Assembly: GCF_038066595.1 (NCBI RefSeq)
Contig: NZ_JBBUTH010000003.1
Coordinates: 1-64,000, forward strand
Length of the DNA stretch: 64,000 nucleotides
Direction of reading: 5' to 3'
DNA from: Pseudaquabacterium inlustre
GTDB lineage: Bacteria > Pseudomonadota > Gammaproteobacteria > Burkholderiales > Burkholderiaceae_C
Each line of letters opens with the position of its first letter. Position 1 is the stretch's first letter. Both the position numbers and the translations under genes were made by a program. The notes under the pieces were generated by a model. That model searched no databases and was not told the DNA's origin. It worked only from the letters and a program-made list of their open reading frames with translations. This document shows positions 37,546-48,057 of this stretch, one piece after another.

Positions 37546-38391
37546 TCAGTCGCCCTGCGCGGCCGGCGGCTGGGCCGGCCCGGCGCGCGAGGCGGCCAGT
37601 TCATCGCGCAGGCTGGCGATCTCGTGCCGCAGGCCGTCGATCTGGCGGTGCATGTCGCGCAGGATCTCGTGCTCGATGTTGCGCTCCTCGGTCTCCACCC
37701 ATTTGGTGGCGATGGCCGCGGTGACCAGCGACACCACGCCGAAGCCCAGCATCACCACGAACACCGAGAAGATCTTGGACGCCGGCGTGGATGGCACGAT
37801 GTCGCCATAGCCCACGGTGGCCGCGGTGGTGAAGGCCAGCCACAGGCCGTCGGCCAGCGTGTGCGCCTTGGGCTCCAGCCACCAGAAGCCGATACCACAC
37901 AGGCCCAGCACGCTGGCTGCCAGCAGCAGCATGTAGGTCAGGCCGCCGCGCGTGATCAGGTGCTGGATGCTCCAGACCATGCGCACCAGCGTCATGAAGG
38001 CCACGGCCAGGCGCACCAGCAGCGCGGGCAGCGACTGGCTGCTCTCGGGGATCAGCACCGAGACGGCCAACCCGGCCACCAGCACCAGGTCGAGCGGGTT
38101 GGCGCGCAGGTGCCGGCCGATGCCCTCGCCATGCTGGGCGGCATGGGAGGCGGTGTGCACCAGCGCCGCGCCGGTGACCAGCGCGGCCAGCGCATAGGCC
38201 AGCTTGGCCACCCAGTGCGTGGGCTCGTCCAGCAGCTCGGCGTAGAAGGCCGGGATGGTGCCGGCCAGCACCAGCAGCGTGGGCCAGCGCCAGCGGCGCT
38301 CGATCTGGCGCGCCCGCACCGCCTCGCGCGGCGCCAGGCGCAGGCCCCACAGCGAGCCACGTTGAAAGCGTTGCGACAGGTCGGCGAGCAT
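37546..38391 (-). CDS. Voltage-gated-type potassium channel
   Basis: The 281-residue protein has about six hydrophobic helices, the potassium selectivity filter TTAATVGYGDIVPST (TVGYG), and a pore helix DGLWLAFTTAA. A C-terminal coiled coil follows (ETEERNIEHEILRDMHRQIDGLRHEIASLRDEL, about residues 222-254) that probably assembles the tetramer. The S4-like segment has arginines (LLVRLAVAFMTLVRMVW). It lies in the inner membrane and would permit potassium flow. The gene is convergent with the PEP-CTERM gene, 24 bases apart. Confidence 0.9.
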   Translation of the reverse strand: MLADLSQRFQRGSLWGLRLAPREAVRARQIERRWRWPTLLVLAGTIPAFYAELLDEPTHWVAKLAYALAALVTGAALVHTASHAAQHGEGIGRHLRANPLDLVLVAGLAVSVLIPESSQSLPALLVRLAVAFMTLVRMVWSIQHLITRGGLTYMLLLAASVLGLCGIGFWWLEPKAHTLADGLWLAFTTAATVGYGDIVPSTPASKIFSVFVVMLGFGVVSLVTAAIATKWVETEERNIEHEILRDMHRQIDGLRHEIASLRDELAASRAGPAQPPAAQGD

Positions 38392-38500
38392 GGTGTGAGT
38401 GTCGAGCCTAGCGGGTGCGACCGCGCGGCGCGGTTGATGTCGGTCAAGCCCCGGACGCTGCGCGCGACGCGCTGGGATACTGGTGTGGCCGCTTGTGGAG

Positions 38501-39349
38501 ATGAACCCGATGCAGACGCGTGATCCGGCCGCTGACCCCGCCCTGGCGGCCATGGCCGCGCGAGGCTACACGGCCCGGCCGTTCGAGGCCGCGGGCCTGC
38601 GGCACACCGTGTTCAGCCGCGGCCAGGGCCGGCCGGTGCTGCTGATGCACGAGCTGCCGGGCATGGACGGGCCCAACGTGGCCTTCGCCGACCGGCTGGT
38701 GGCCGCCGGCTTCGCGGTGCATCTGCCCTGGCTGTTCGGCCCGGCGCTGCGCAGCGCCACGCTGGGCAACTACCGCAAGCTGTGCGTGTCCCAGGAGTTC
38801 GGCCGACTGCAGGCCGGCGTGACCGCGCCCGTGGTGGACTGGCTGCGCGCGCTGGCCGCCGACCTGGTGGCCGCGCGTCCCGGCCAGCGCGTCGGCGCGA
38901 TCGGCATGTGCCTGACCGGCAGCTTCGTGATCCCGCTGATCCTCGAGCCTGGCGTGGTGGCCGCCGTGGCCTCGCAGCCGGCCATGCCGGTGGATGGCCG
39001 CTACCTGGCACTCGGCTGGGAGCGCGATGCCGCCTGGCGCACGCAGCTGAACGTGGCCGATGCCGACCTCGCCGCAGCGGCCGACGTGGCGCGACGCGAC
39101 GGCAAGCACCTGCTGCTGCAGCACTTCAGCGCCGACCGCGCCTGCCCGCGCGAGCGACTGCAGCGCGTGGCCGAGGCCTTCGGCGCGCAGGCCGAGGTGC
39201 ATGCATACCAGCGGCCGGGTGAGCGCTGGCGTCTGCTGCGCTTTTCGCCGCATGCGCTGCTGACGCACGAGTACGAGCGCCACGGCGACGGCGATGTCAC
39301 GCGCCAGGCGCTGGCGCGGGTGATCGCCTTCCTCGACCGCCATCTGTGA
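38501..39349 (+). CDS. Dienelactone-hydrolase-family alpha/beta hydrolase
   Basis: The 282-residue protein has the family nucleophile motif GAIGMCLTGSF (Gly-x-Cys-x-Gly), PVLLMHELPGMDGPN near the oxyanion region, and a late histidine (HEYERHG or FSPHALLTHEY) able to complete a triad. Cysteine as nucleophile is typical of dienelactone hydrolases (clc-type); the aromatic pathway genes are absent here, so the substrate is open. Starts at 38501 and 38510 both work; 38501 is listed. It is convergent with hslU. Confidence 0.85.
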   Translation: MNPMQTRDPAADPALAAMAARGYTARPFEAAGLRHTVFSRGQGRPVLLMHELPGMDGPNVAFADRLVAAGFAVHLPWLFGPALRSATLGNYRKLCVSQEFGRLQAGVTAPVVDWLRALAADLVAARPGQRVGAIGMCLTGSFVIPLILEPGVVAAVASQPAMPVDGRYLALGWERDAAWRTQLNVADADLAAAADVARRDGKHLLLQHFSADRACPRERLQRVAEAFGAQAEVHAYQRPGERWRLLRFSPHALLTHEYERHGDGDVTRQALARVIAFLDRHL

Positions 39350-39367
39350 CGGCGCCGGCGCGCAGGC

Positions 39368-40708
<1,341 letters not shown>

Positions 40709-40712
40709 GGTG

Positions 40713-41261
40713 TCAGCCCAGCGTCTCGATGGTGTGGTTCTGGTTGGTGTAGATGCACAGGTCGCCGGCGATCACCAGGCTCTGCTTCACGATGTCGGCC
40801 GCGCTCAGCTCGGTGTGGTTCAGCAGCGCCCGCGCCGCGGCCTGGGCGTAGGCGCCACCCGAGCCGATGGCCACGATGCCCTGCTCGGGCTCCAGCACGT
40901 CGCCGTTGCCGGTGATGATCAGGCTGCTCTCGCGGTCGGCCACGGCCAGCATGGCCTCCAGGCGGCGCAGCACGCGGTCGGTGCGCCAGTCCTTGGTCAG
41001 CTCGATGGCAGCGCGCTGCAGGTGGCCCTGGTGCTTTTCCAGCTTGGACTCGAAGCGCTCGAACAGCGTGAACGCGTCGGCGGTGGCGCCGGCAAAACCG
41101 GCCAGCACCTGGTCGCGGTAGAGCTTGCGCACCTTGCGCGCGCTGGCCTTGACGACGATGTGGCCCAGTGTGACCTGGCCGTCGCCGCCGAGGGCCACCT
41201 GCCAGCCCTGCGGGGTCTGGCGGCGCACGCTGAGGATGGTGGTGCCGTGGAAGGATTCCAT
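40713..41261 (-). CDS. hslV: HslV peptidase subunit
   Basis: The 182-residue protein is a proteasome-beta-like peptidase. The precursor starts MESFHG, and the mature N-terminal threonine of TTILSVRR (T7) is the nucleophile. The DAFTLFERFESKL and RLEAMLAVAD blocks are typical. It assembles as a double ring capped by HslU. The sequence ends IETLG, slightly shorter than in E. coli. It is the first gene of the hslVU operon. Confidence 0.97.
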   Translation of the reverse strand: MESFHGTTILSVRRQTPQGWQVALGGDGQVTLGHIVVKASARKVRKLYRDQVLAGFAGATADAFTLFERFESKLEKHQGHLQRAAIELTKDWRTDRVLRRLEAMLAVADRESSLIITGNGDVLEPEQGIVAIGSGGAYAQAAARALLNHTELSAADIVKQSLVIAGDLCIYTNQNHTIETLG

Positions 41262-41346
41262 GGGATGTCAGTCGTTTGGTATGGAGGGGTGCAAGCGCAT
41301 GGGCAATTTCCGTCGCGAGCGTGTCGAGCTTGTTTCGAGTAGCGCA

Positions 41347-41364
41347 GCCGTACACCCGTACGGC
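41347..41364. repeat. Small hairpin in the hslV upstream gap
   Basis: GCCGTAC at 41347-41353 pairs with GTACGGC at 41358-41364 across a 4-base loop, in the 155-base gap between hslV and the STAS gene. It could be a weak terminator for the STAS gene or an interspersed repeat; there is no T-run. Confidence 0.4.
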
Positions 41365-41416
41365 GAGCAACGCAGGAGCAAGATCGGCAGGCGCAGCAGG
41401 AAAGTGCTCGTGCGCT

Positions 41417-43414
41417 TCAGTTGCGCGGCACCTGCACGCGGGCGTGCTCGTTGATGCCCATCGCGCCGAAGAACAGGGCCACCAGCCGGTGGGCCTCGGC
41501 GAAGGTGACGCTGCGCTGCTCGCCCTGCTTGGCCAGCACCCAGTTCAGCAGGTCGCCGGCGGCGATGAAGTCCACGCGGATCAGCCGCGCGCACGACACC
41601 GTGACCAGCGTGCCCGCGCCCAGTCGCCGGTCCAGCTGCTGCAGCGTGCTGCCGATGTCGCCGGCCAGCTGGCCCGACAGCTCGACCGTGGTGACGCCGT
41701 GCGCCTCGTCGATCAGCCGCGACTCGAGGAAGCTGCTGCCGCCCTCGGTGATGATGGACATCGGCGGCGCCGTGGTGGAGTGGCCCGCGCCCACGCAGCG
41801 CACCGCGCAGCGCGCGCGCTCCCACGACGGCGGCGACACCTCGTAGGTGACGCAGTAGTCGATGGCCGTCTCGTCGAACTGGTCGGGCCGGTTCACCAGG
41901 CGCAAGGCCTCCAGCCGCGCCATCCAGAAGGCCGGGTCGGCGTCGCGCACGCCGGTGGGCGCGGCTTCCTGCAGCGCGGCGAACAGGCGGTCGGCGCCCA
42001 GCCAGCGCATGTCCAGCGGCTGCGGCGCCCATTGGCGGAACAGCTGCTGCAGGTGCACGGCGGCGCCGATGTCCACCCGCTCCAGCGCCTGCCAGTCCAG
42101 CACCCAGGGCAGCGGCAGCTGCAGCGTGGCCGAGCGCAGGCGCGCGACCCCGTCCTCGTCGAGGTGGGGCGGGCTGATCCAGCCCACGTCACCCTGCACG
42201 CCGCGGGTGTCGGGGCGCTCGTCGGCGGCGGCGTCGGCCACCAGCTTGGGCAGCGAGAACCACTGCGGCGGCGAGCGGCCGAACAGGTTCACATAGTCGG
42301 GCACCAGGGCCTCGAACTTGGCCTGCTGGCCGGTGGCGCGGTACAGGTCGAACAGCACATGCCAGGTCTCGGCATGCTGGCGGCGCGGGCCCTGCACCCG
42401 GCACAGCGCAGTGAGCGAGTGCTCACAGTGCTCGAAATCGGCATTGGCAAAGGCGATCACCGCCTCGTCCAGTTCGGGGTCGTGCACCAGCTCGCTGACC
42501 TCGACCGCGAACTTGCTGGCCAGTGCCGGCTCGGCCACGGCGCGGCGCGGCGGCACGCCGGTGCGCTGGCCGGGGCTGTCCAGCATGCTGGACCATTCGG
42601 ACGGCGGGGCCTGCAGCGGACGCAGCGCCGCCGGCGGTGCGGCTGGCGGGCCGCCGGGGCTGCCCGCAGTGCGGCCGGCCGGCGCCACGGCCGAGCTGGC
42701 GGTGTGGTGACGCATCGCCGAGCGGTCGGTGGGCCGGTCGGGCGGCATGGCCGGACGCGGGGCACTGCGCTCGGGCATGCCGCCGCCCACCGGGCCGAAA
42801 TCGGAGAAGTCGATCGGCGCCGGGGTCGACAGGTCGAGGTCGGGCAGCGGTGGCAGCGATTCCAGCGACGACAGCGGCATCGACGCCAGCGCGCCGCTGG
42901 GCGGGCCCGGCGGCAGCGTGTCGAAGGCCTGCGGCACGGTGGGTGCGGTGTGGAAGCCCGACGGCAGCTGCGTGGTGGCCGGCGGGGGGGCGCGGCGCGG
43001 CGCATCGGCCGGGGGGCGGCGCACCGGCGTGGGCGGGGCCACCGCATGCGATCCCAGCGGACCATGGGCCTCGCCGACCATCTGCTGCTCGATCTCGTCG
43101 ATCTTGGCCTTGACGCCGAGGGCGGCCGGCTCGGACAGCCGGCCTTCGGAGTCGTCGACGCGCGACGAGCCACCCAGCGCGGCCAGTTGCTCGGGCGACA
43201 AGCCATCGCGGCGCAGGCGGCGCAGCGTGTCGAACTCGCGCTTGCGCACGAAATCGTTGCGCTTCTTGCGCTCGATCATCGCCTTGATCTCGGACTTCTC
43301 GAGATCCAGGCTGTCGTCCTGCCGCGTGGCGAGTTCGTTCCAGTCGGTGGCCGGGTTGGCCACGAACCGCACCACCTTGCGGAAGAAGCTCTCGTTGTCC
43401 TTGGGTTCCGCCAT
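41417..43414 (-). CDS. STAS-domain protein with long disordered region
   Basis: This 665-residue cytosolic protein begins with a charged N-terminal helix region (about 1-110), contains a Pro/Ala/Gly-rich low-complexity region (about 115-300), and ends in a STAS-like domain with TTVELSGQLAGDIGSTLQQLD and LIRVDFIAAGDLLNWVL. No phosphorylatable serine in the usual DSSG motif is obvious; the position reads VDFIAAG. STAS domains bind nucleotides or partner proteins and often act in anti-sigma or membrane-lipid systems. I do not recognise a characterised homologue. It lies between hslV and dksA on the same strand. The start ATG at 43414 skips an in-frame extension with no coding appearance. Confidence 0.8.
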   Translation of the reverse strand: MAEPKDNESFFRKVVRFVANPATDWNELATRQDDSLDLEKSEIKAMIERKKRNDFVRKREFDTLRRLRRDGLSPEQLAALGGSSRVDDSEGRLSEPAALGVKAKIDEIEQQMVGEAHGPLGSHAVAPPTPVRRPPADAPRRAPPPATTQLPSGFHTAPTVPQAFDTLPPGPPSGALASMPLSSLESLPPLPDLDLSTPAPIDFSDFGPVGGGMPERSAPRPAMPPDRPTDRSAMRHHTASSAVAPAGRTAGSPGGPPAAPPAALRPLQAPPSEWSSMLDSPGQRTGVPPRRAVAEPALASKFAVEVSELVHDPELDEAVIAFANADFEHCEHSLTALCRVQGPRRQHAETWHVLFDLYRATGQQAKFEALVPDYVNLFGRSPPQWFSLPKLVADAAADERPDTRGVQGDVGWISPPHLDEDGVARLRSATLQLPLPWVLDWQALERVDIGAAVHLQQLFRQWAPQPLDMRWLGADRLFAALQEAAPTGVRDADPAFWMARLEALRLVNRPDQFDETAIDYCVTYEVSPPSWERARCAVRCVGAGHSTTAPPMSIITEGGSSFLESRLIDEAHGVTTVELSGQLAGDIGSTLQQLDRRLGAGTLVTVSCARLIRVDFIAAGDLLNWVLAKQGEQRSVTFAEAHRLVALFFGAMGINEHARVQVPRN

Positions 43415-43508
43415 CCGAGGCCCTGCCTTCAGCGTGCGATGGCGTGGGAGGACCGGCAGCGGGCCAGGCCAGCCGACCCGCGGCGGGTGCGCGGCCCGCA
43501 GCACATGC

Positions 43509-44186
43509 TCAGTCCCCGAACATCTTCTGCTTGAGCTCGCGGCGCTGCTGCGCCTCGAGCGACAGCGTGGCGGTCGGGCGGGCCAGCAGGCGGCCCAGGC
43601 CGATCGGCTCGCCGGTCTCGTCGCAGTAGCCGTACTCGCCGGTGTCCAGGCGGGCCAGCGATTGCGAGATCTTCTTCAGCAGCTTGCGCTCGCGGTCGCG
43701 GGTGCGCAGCTCCAGGGCGTGCTCTTCCTCGATGGTGGCGCGATCGGCGGGATCGGGCACGATCGAGGTGTCTTCGCGCAGGTGCTCGGTGGTTTCGCCG
43801 GCGTTGCTGAGCAGGTCGTCCTTCAGCGCGGTCAGGCGCACGCGGAAGAACTCGATCTGCTTGTCGTTCATGTACTCCGACTCCGGCATGGCCAGGAGTT
43901 CGGCTTCGGTCAGATCACGGCCGGCCTTGGACTTCCAGGCATTGGCCAATTTCGGGTCTGCCTTGTGGGCAGGCTTCACAGTTTCCATCGGTTCTGGGTA
44001 ACCCCGGGCGGGAGGCTTGGGCGGAGAAAAACGTTCGGCGAAGCGGTTGCGCGCGGGTTCGGGCGCAGCCGTGGCCTGGGGTGTGGACGCGGGCTTGGGG
44101 GCGGCCGTGGTCTTGGCCGCCTTCGGGGCGGGTGTCGGGGCGGCGGCCTTGTCGGTGGCCGCGCTCTTGCCAGAGGTCTTGCTCAC
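43509..44186 (-). CDS. dksA: DksA transcription factor, one-cysteine zinc-finger form
   Basis: The GTG at 44186 has GAGGAG seven bases before it and gives 225 residues. The first 70-90 residues are Ala/Pro/Lys-rich and absent from E. coli DksA. The core contains the coiled coil with its acidic tip D145-x-x-D148-x-A, required for RNA polymerase action. The zinc-finger region reads YGYCDETGEPIGLGRL...TATLSLEAQQR, so only C188 of the four cysteines in E. coli DksA remains. This resembles zinc-independent DksA2-type proteins and I believe it is common in Burkholderiales. With ppGpp it would redirect transcription, including of rRNA operons such as the one at 354-5652. Confidence 0.93.
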   Translation of the reverse strand: MSKTSGKSAATDKAAAPTPAPKAAKTTAAPKPASTPQATAAPEPARNRFAERFSPPKPPARGYPEPMETVKPAHKADPKLANAWKSKAGRDLTEAELLAMPESEYMNDKQIEFFRVRLTALKDDLLSNAGETTEHLREDTSIVPDPADRATIEEEHALELRTRDRERKLLKKISQSLARLDTGEYGYCDETGEPIGLGRLLARPTATLSLEAQQRRELKQKMFGD

Positions 44187-44264
44187 TTCGGGACTCCTCG
44201 CAGTGGCTTTATACCTGTTCTGTGCCACCGCCTGTGCGAACACCGCATCGGTTTGGGCGCGCGG

Positions 44265-44270
44265 ATTGTA
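44265..44270 (-). promoter_or_regulatory. Possible -10 element of dksA
   Basis: On the minus strand TACAAT occurs 79 bases before the GTG start. A TTGGCG upstream is 15 bases away, shorter than ideal. No other strong candidate was seen. Confidence 0.4.
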
Positions 44271-44321
44271 GCCACGCAAAACGCACGCCAACTTGACGAA
44301 GCGGGCGGCGTCCGGCGGGCG

Positions 44322-45395
44322 TCAGACGAGGCAGGATTCCATGCCCTGCAGCAGGATCTCACGCGGCAGGTCGATGCCGATGAAGACCATCTTGCTCTGC
44401 TTGGTCTCCTGCGGCACCCATTTGGGGCCCAGGTCGCTGCCCATCAGCTGGTGCACGCCCTGGAACACCACCTTGCGGTCGCTGCCCTTCATGTACAGCA
44501 CGCCCTTGTAGCGCAGCATCTTGGGGCCGTAGACCTGCACGATGGAGCCGAGGAAGTCTTCCAGCTTGGCCGCGTCGAACGGGCGCGTGCTGCGGAACAC
44601 GAAGCTCTTGACGTCGTCGTCGTGGTGATGGTGGTGCGGGTGGTTGCAGGCCTCGCCGGGGGCGTGGTCGTGGCCCTCGTGGCCATGGTCGTGCCCGTGG
44701 TCATGGCCATGGTGGTGGTGGCCGTGGTCGTCGGCAGCCAGGAACTCGGGGTCGATCTCGAGCTTGGCGTTGAGGTTGAAGCCCTTCAGGTCGAACACGC
44801 TGGCGATCGGCACTTCGCCGAAGTGCACCCGGTGCTGCGGGGCGCGCGGGTTCATGTGCTTGATGCGGTGGGCCAGCGCGTCGACGGCGGCGGCGTCCAC
44901 CAGATCGGTCTTGCTGATGAAGATCTGGTCGGCGAAGCCCACCTGGCGGCGCGCTTCCTGGCGCGTGTCGAGCTGGCCGTCGGCGTGCTTGGCGTCCACC
45001 AGCGTGAGGATCGAGTCGAGCAGGTAGCTCTCGGCGATCTCGTCGTCCATGAAGAAGGTCTGCGCCACCGGGCCGGGATCGGCCAGACCGGTGGTCTCGA
45101 TCACCACGCGGTCGAAGTGCAGCTCGCCGCGGCGGCGCTTGGTGGCCAGCTCGGACAGCGTGGTGCGCAGGTCCTCGCGGATCGTGCAGCACACGCAGCC
45201 GTTGCTCATCTGGATGATCTGTTCCTCGGTGTCGGCCACCAGGATGTCGTTGTCGATGTTCTCCTCGCCGAACTCGTTCTCGATGACGGCGATCTTCTGG
45301 CCGTGGGTTTCGGTCAGCACGCGCTTGAGCAACGTGGTCTTGCCCGAGCCCAGGAAGCCGGTGAGGATGGTGGCGGGGATGAGGCCGACGGACAT
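44322..45395 (-). CDS. COG0523 (CobW/YjiA-type) GTPase with histidine-rich loop
   Basis: The 357-residue protein has a P-loop GFLGSGKTT (13-21), the zinc-binding NGCVCC (C67, C69, C70), ENEFGE, the TKTD-like SKTDLVD, and a CobW C-terminal domain. A loop at about residues 215-255 has roughly 20 histidines (HGHDHGHDHGHEGHDH and HPHHHHHDDD). This group comprises metal chaperones, several linked to zinc or cobalt supply. It is the gene next to dksA on the same strand. The MSVGLIP start at 45395 has GGAG nine bases upstream; a longer frame upstream lacks this. The zinc role is inferred from motif and neighbour; the metal is not known. Confidence 0.9.
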   Translation of the reverse strand: MSVGLIPATILTGFLGSGKTTLLKRVLTETHGQKIAVIENEFGEENIDNDILVADTEEQIIQMSNGCVCCTIREDLRTTLSELATKRRRGELHFDRVVIETTGLADPGPVAQTFFMDDEIAESYLLDSILTLVDAKHADGQLDTRQEARRQVGFADQIFISKTDLVDAAAVDALAHRIKHMNPRAPQHRVHFGEVPIASVFDLKGFNLNAKLEIDPEFLAADDHGHHHHGHDHGHDHGHEGHDHAPGEACNHPHHHHHDDDVKSFVFRSTRPFDAAKLEDFLGSIVQVYGPKMLRYKGVLYMKGSDRKVVFQGVHQLMGSDLGPKWVPQETKQSKMVFIGIDLPREILLQGMESCLV

Positions 45396-45537
45396 GTGAG
45401 GGAGCTCCAAGGGGGCGGCGCCGGGCGGCGCTGGAAAACGACCCCGGCAGTTGGGGGCGGCGGACTGTCTTGCAAGACCCGCGCCGTGTCAAGGTGATCG
45501 GGTATTCTTGCGCGCATCGCGACTTCCGGCACCCGCT

Positions 45538-46425
45538 GTGTCAGAACCCCCTTCGAGTCGGCCGACACGGCACGGCTCCGGCCGCCCGGCCCTGGCCACT
45601 GAGCGGCGCACCCTGTTCGAACGCGTCGTCGAGTTCATCTCGCCCGGCCCCGATTCGCGTGCCGAACTGATCGAGACGCTGGCCGACGCCGAACAGCGCG
45701 AACTGATCCCCACCGAATCGCGCCTGATGCTCGAGGGCGTGATCCGCATGGCCGACATGATCGCCGGCGACGTGATGGTGGCCGCGCCGCGCATGGACCT
45801 GCTGGACATCGACGCGCCGTACGACGAGCTGCTGGCCACGGTGATCGAGACCGGGCATTCGCGCTTTCCGGTGTTCGAGGGCCAGCGCGACAGCATCATC
45901 GGCATCCTGATGGCCAAGGACCTGCTGAAGCTGCAGCGTGCGCCCGAGCTGAACCTGCGCACGCTGCTGCGGCCAGCGGTGTTCGTGCCCGAGAGCAAGA
46001 AGCTCAACGAGCTGCTGCGCGACTTCCGCAGCAACCGCAACCACCTGGCCATCGTCATCGACGAGTTCGGCAACACCGCCGGGCTGATCACCATCGAGGA
46101 CGTGCTGGAGGAGATCGTCGGCGAGATCGAGGACGAGTTCGACGACGCGGCCACCGCGGCCGACAACGGCATCGTCTCGCTGGCCGACGGCAGCTGGCGC
46201 GTGGCCGGTGACGCCGGCATCGGTGCGGTGAATGCGGTGTTCGGCACCGCGCTGTCCGAGGACGCGTTCGACACCATCGGCGGCCTGATCGTGCACCAGC
46301 TGGGCCAGGTGCCGCGCCGCGGCGAGGTGGCCGAGGCCGGCGGCCTGGTGTTCAGCGTGATGCTCACGCGCGGCGGCGCGGTGCGCTGGTTCCGCGTGAC
46401 GCGGCAAGCGCCGGCCGCGGCCTGA
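45538..46425 (+). CDS. corC: CBS-domain transporter-associated protein (CorC/HlyC family)
   Basis: The GTG at 45538 begins VSEPPSSRPTRH and gives 295 residues. Two CBS domains (about 70-205) are followed by a CorC_HlyC domain (about 215-290); the sequence VIDEFGNTAGLITIEDVLEEIVGEIEDE is diagnostic. CorC-type proteins modulate magnesium/cobalt export and are found beside lnt in many proteobacteria. The stop overlaps the start of lnt by one base (TGATG), so translation is coupled. Confidence 0.92.
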   Translation: MSEPPSSRPTRHGSGRPALATERRTLFERVVEFISPGPDSRAELIETLADAEQRELIPTESRLMLEGVIRMADMIAGDVMVAAPRMDLLDIDAPYDELLATVIETGHSRFPVFEGQRDSIIGILMAKDLLKLQRAPELNLRTLLRPAVFVPESKKLNELLRDFRSNRNHLAIVIDEFGNTAGLITIEDVLEEIVGEIEDEFDDAATAADNGIVSLADGSWRVAGDAGIGAVNAVFGTALSEDAFDTIGGLIVHQLGQVPRRGEVAEAGGLVFSVMLTRGGAVRWFRVTRQAPAAA

Positions 46426-47966
46426 TGCGCTGGCGGGCCGGCCTGGCCCTGGCGCTGGGCGTGCTGCACACGGCGGCCTTCGCGCCGGTGGAAGCCTGGT
46501 GGCTGCAGATCGTGGCGCTGGCCGGGCTGGTCTGGGTGGTCGGCCGGGATCCAGCCCTGCCGGCGCGCCGCGCGGCGCTGCTGGGCGGGCTGTTCGGCCT
46601 GGGCTGGTTCGCCGCCGGGCTGTGGTGGCTGTTCATCAGCATGCACCGCTACGGCGGGCTGCCGGCGCCGCTGGCCGCCGGGGCGGTGGGGCTGCTGGCA
46701 CTGTTCCTGGCGCTGTACCCGGCCGCGGCGCTGGCGGCCTGGGCGCGCTGGCGCAGCGGCCGGCCGGCGCTGGACGTGGCGCTGTTCGCCGCCTGCTGGG
46801 GCCTGGCGGAGCTGGCGCGGGCCGCCTTCTTCACCGGCTTTCCGTGGATCGCCTCGGGCTACGCCCACACCACCGGGCCGCTGGCGGCCTGGGCGCCGTG
46901 GATCGGGGTGTACGGCATCCTGGCGCTGGCGGCGGCCGCCAGCGGGGCCCTGGCGCTGGCCTGGCGCGGACCGGGGGCCCGGCCGGGTGCCGGCTGGCGG
47001 CCGCTGGCGGTGGTGGCCGTGCTGCTGGTGCTGGGCCCGTGGCTGCTGCCGCAGGGCTTCTCCAGCCCCACCGGCCGGCTCACGGTCAGCCTGGTGCAGC
47101 CCAACATCGCGCAGGACCTGAAGTTCGACGCCGCGCGCATGGACGCCAACCTCGATGCGCTGGCCCGCGCGGTGGAAGGCGCGCGTGGCCAGCTGGTGGT
47201 CACGCCCGAATCGGTGGTGCCGCTGCCGCTGCCGGCCGTGCCGCCCGACTACTGGGCGCGGCTGGGCCAGGCCGTGGCGGCGCCGGGCCGCGCGGCGCTG
47301 GTGGGCGTGTTCCTGGGCGACGACCGGACGGGCTATGTCAATTCCATGGTCGGGCTGTCGGCCGGGCGCACGGTGCCCGACGACAGCTTCTACCGCTATG
47401 GCAAGCGCCACCTGCTGCCCTTTGGCGAGTTCATCCCGCCGGGCTTCCACTGGTTCGTCAAGGCCATGGCCATACCGCTGGACGACCAGGCGCGCGGCAG
47501 CACCACCGCGCCGATGCACCTGGGCGCGCAGCGTCTGCGGCCGCTGATCTGTTACGAGGACCTGTTCGGCGAGGACTTCGCCGACAGCGCGGTCGGCCCC
47601 GACTCGGCCACCGTCTACGTCAACGCCAGCAACCTGGCCTGGTTCGGCCCCGACATGGTGCAGGACCAGCACCTGCAGTTCTCGCGCATGCGCGCGCTGG
47701 AGTTCGAGCGGCCGGTGGTGCGCAGCACCAACACCGGCGCCACGGCAGTGGTGGACCACCGCGGCCGCGTCACCGCCCGGCTGCCGGCCGAGGTGGCCGC
47801 CACGCTGGAGGCCGAGGTGGAGGGCCGCCAGGGCGCCACGCCCTATGCGCGCTGGCTGGCGGCCGTGGGTCTGGCGCCGCTGTGGGCGCTGGGCCTGGCC
47901 GTGGTGGTGGCGATGGCCTGGCGCCGGCGCACGGCGGCGGCCGGCCCGGCCGGAGGCGGCCGCTAA
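46425..47966 (+). CDS. lnt: Apolipoprotein N-acyltransferase
   Basis: The 513-residue protein has six or seven N-terminal membrane helices and a periplasmic nitrilase-like domain. The catalytic glutamate is in VVTPESVVPLP, the lysine in GKRHLLPFGEFIP and the cysteine in LICYEDLFGE. It adds the third acyl chain to lipoproteins in the inner membrane, which is needed for lipoproteins such as those at 18165 and 22673. It is coupled to corC. Confidence 0.95.
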   Translation: MRWRAGLALALGVLHTAAFAPVEAWWLQIVALAGLVWVVGRDPALPARRAALLGGLFGLGWFAAGLWWLFISMHRYGGLPAPLAAGAVGLLALFLALYPAAALAAWARWRSGRPALDVALFAACWGLAELARAAFFTGFPWIASGYAHTTGPLAAWAPWIGVYGILALAAAASGALALAWRGPGARPGAGWRPLAVVAVLLVLGPWLLPQGFSSPTGRLTVSLVQPNIAQDLKFDAARMDANLDALARAVEGARGQLVVTPESVVPLPLPAVPPDYWARLGQAVAAPGRAALVGVFLGDDRTGYVNSMVGLSAGRTVPDDSFYRYGKRHLLPFGEFIPPGFHWFVKAMAIPLDDQARGSTTAPMHLGAQRLRPLICYEDLFGEDFADSAVGPDSATVYVNASNLAWFGPDMVQDQHLQFSRMRALEFERPVVRSTNTGATAVVDHRGRVTARLPAEVAATLEAEVEGRQGATPYARWLAAVGLAPLWALGLAVVVAMAWRRRTAAAGPAGGGR

Positions 47967-48057
47967 ACTCGGCGGCAAGCCATGCCGTGCCACGGCCTGG
48001 CCATCGGCCCACCCAGAATTCCACCGACGCACCGCGTCGCGCACCGGCGCCTTGCCC

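Noticed and set aside
34122..37724. A 1200-codon open frame on the plus strand over the sensor kinase
   Set aside because: It is antisense to the kinase and crosses the PEP-CTERM gene in another phase; no motifs.
44600..44760. Short repeated pattern in the COG0523 gene resembling a repeat array
   Set aside because: It is the coding of histidine-rich HGHDHGHDH sequence, in frame and inside one gene; there are no spacers of CRISPR type.
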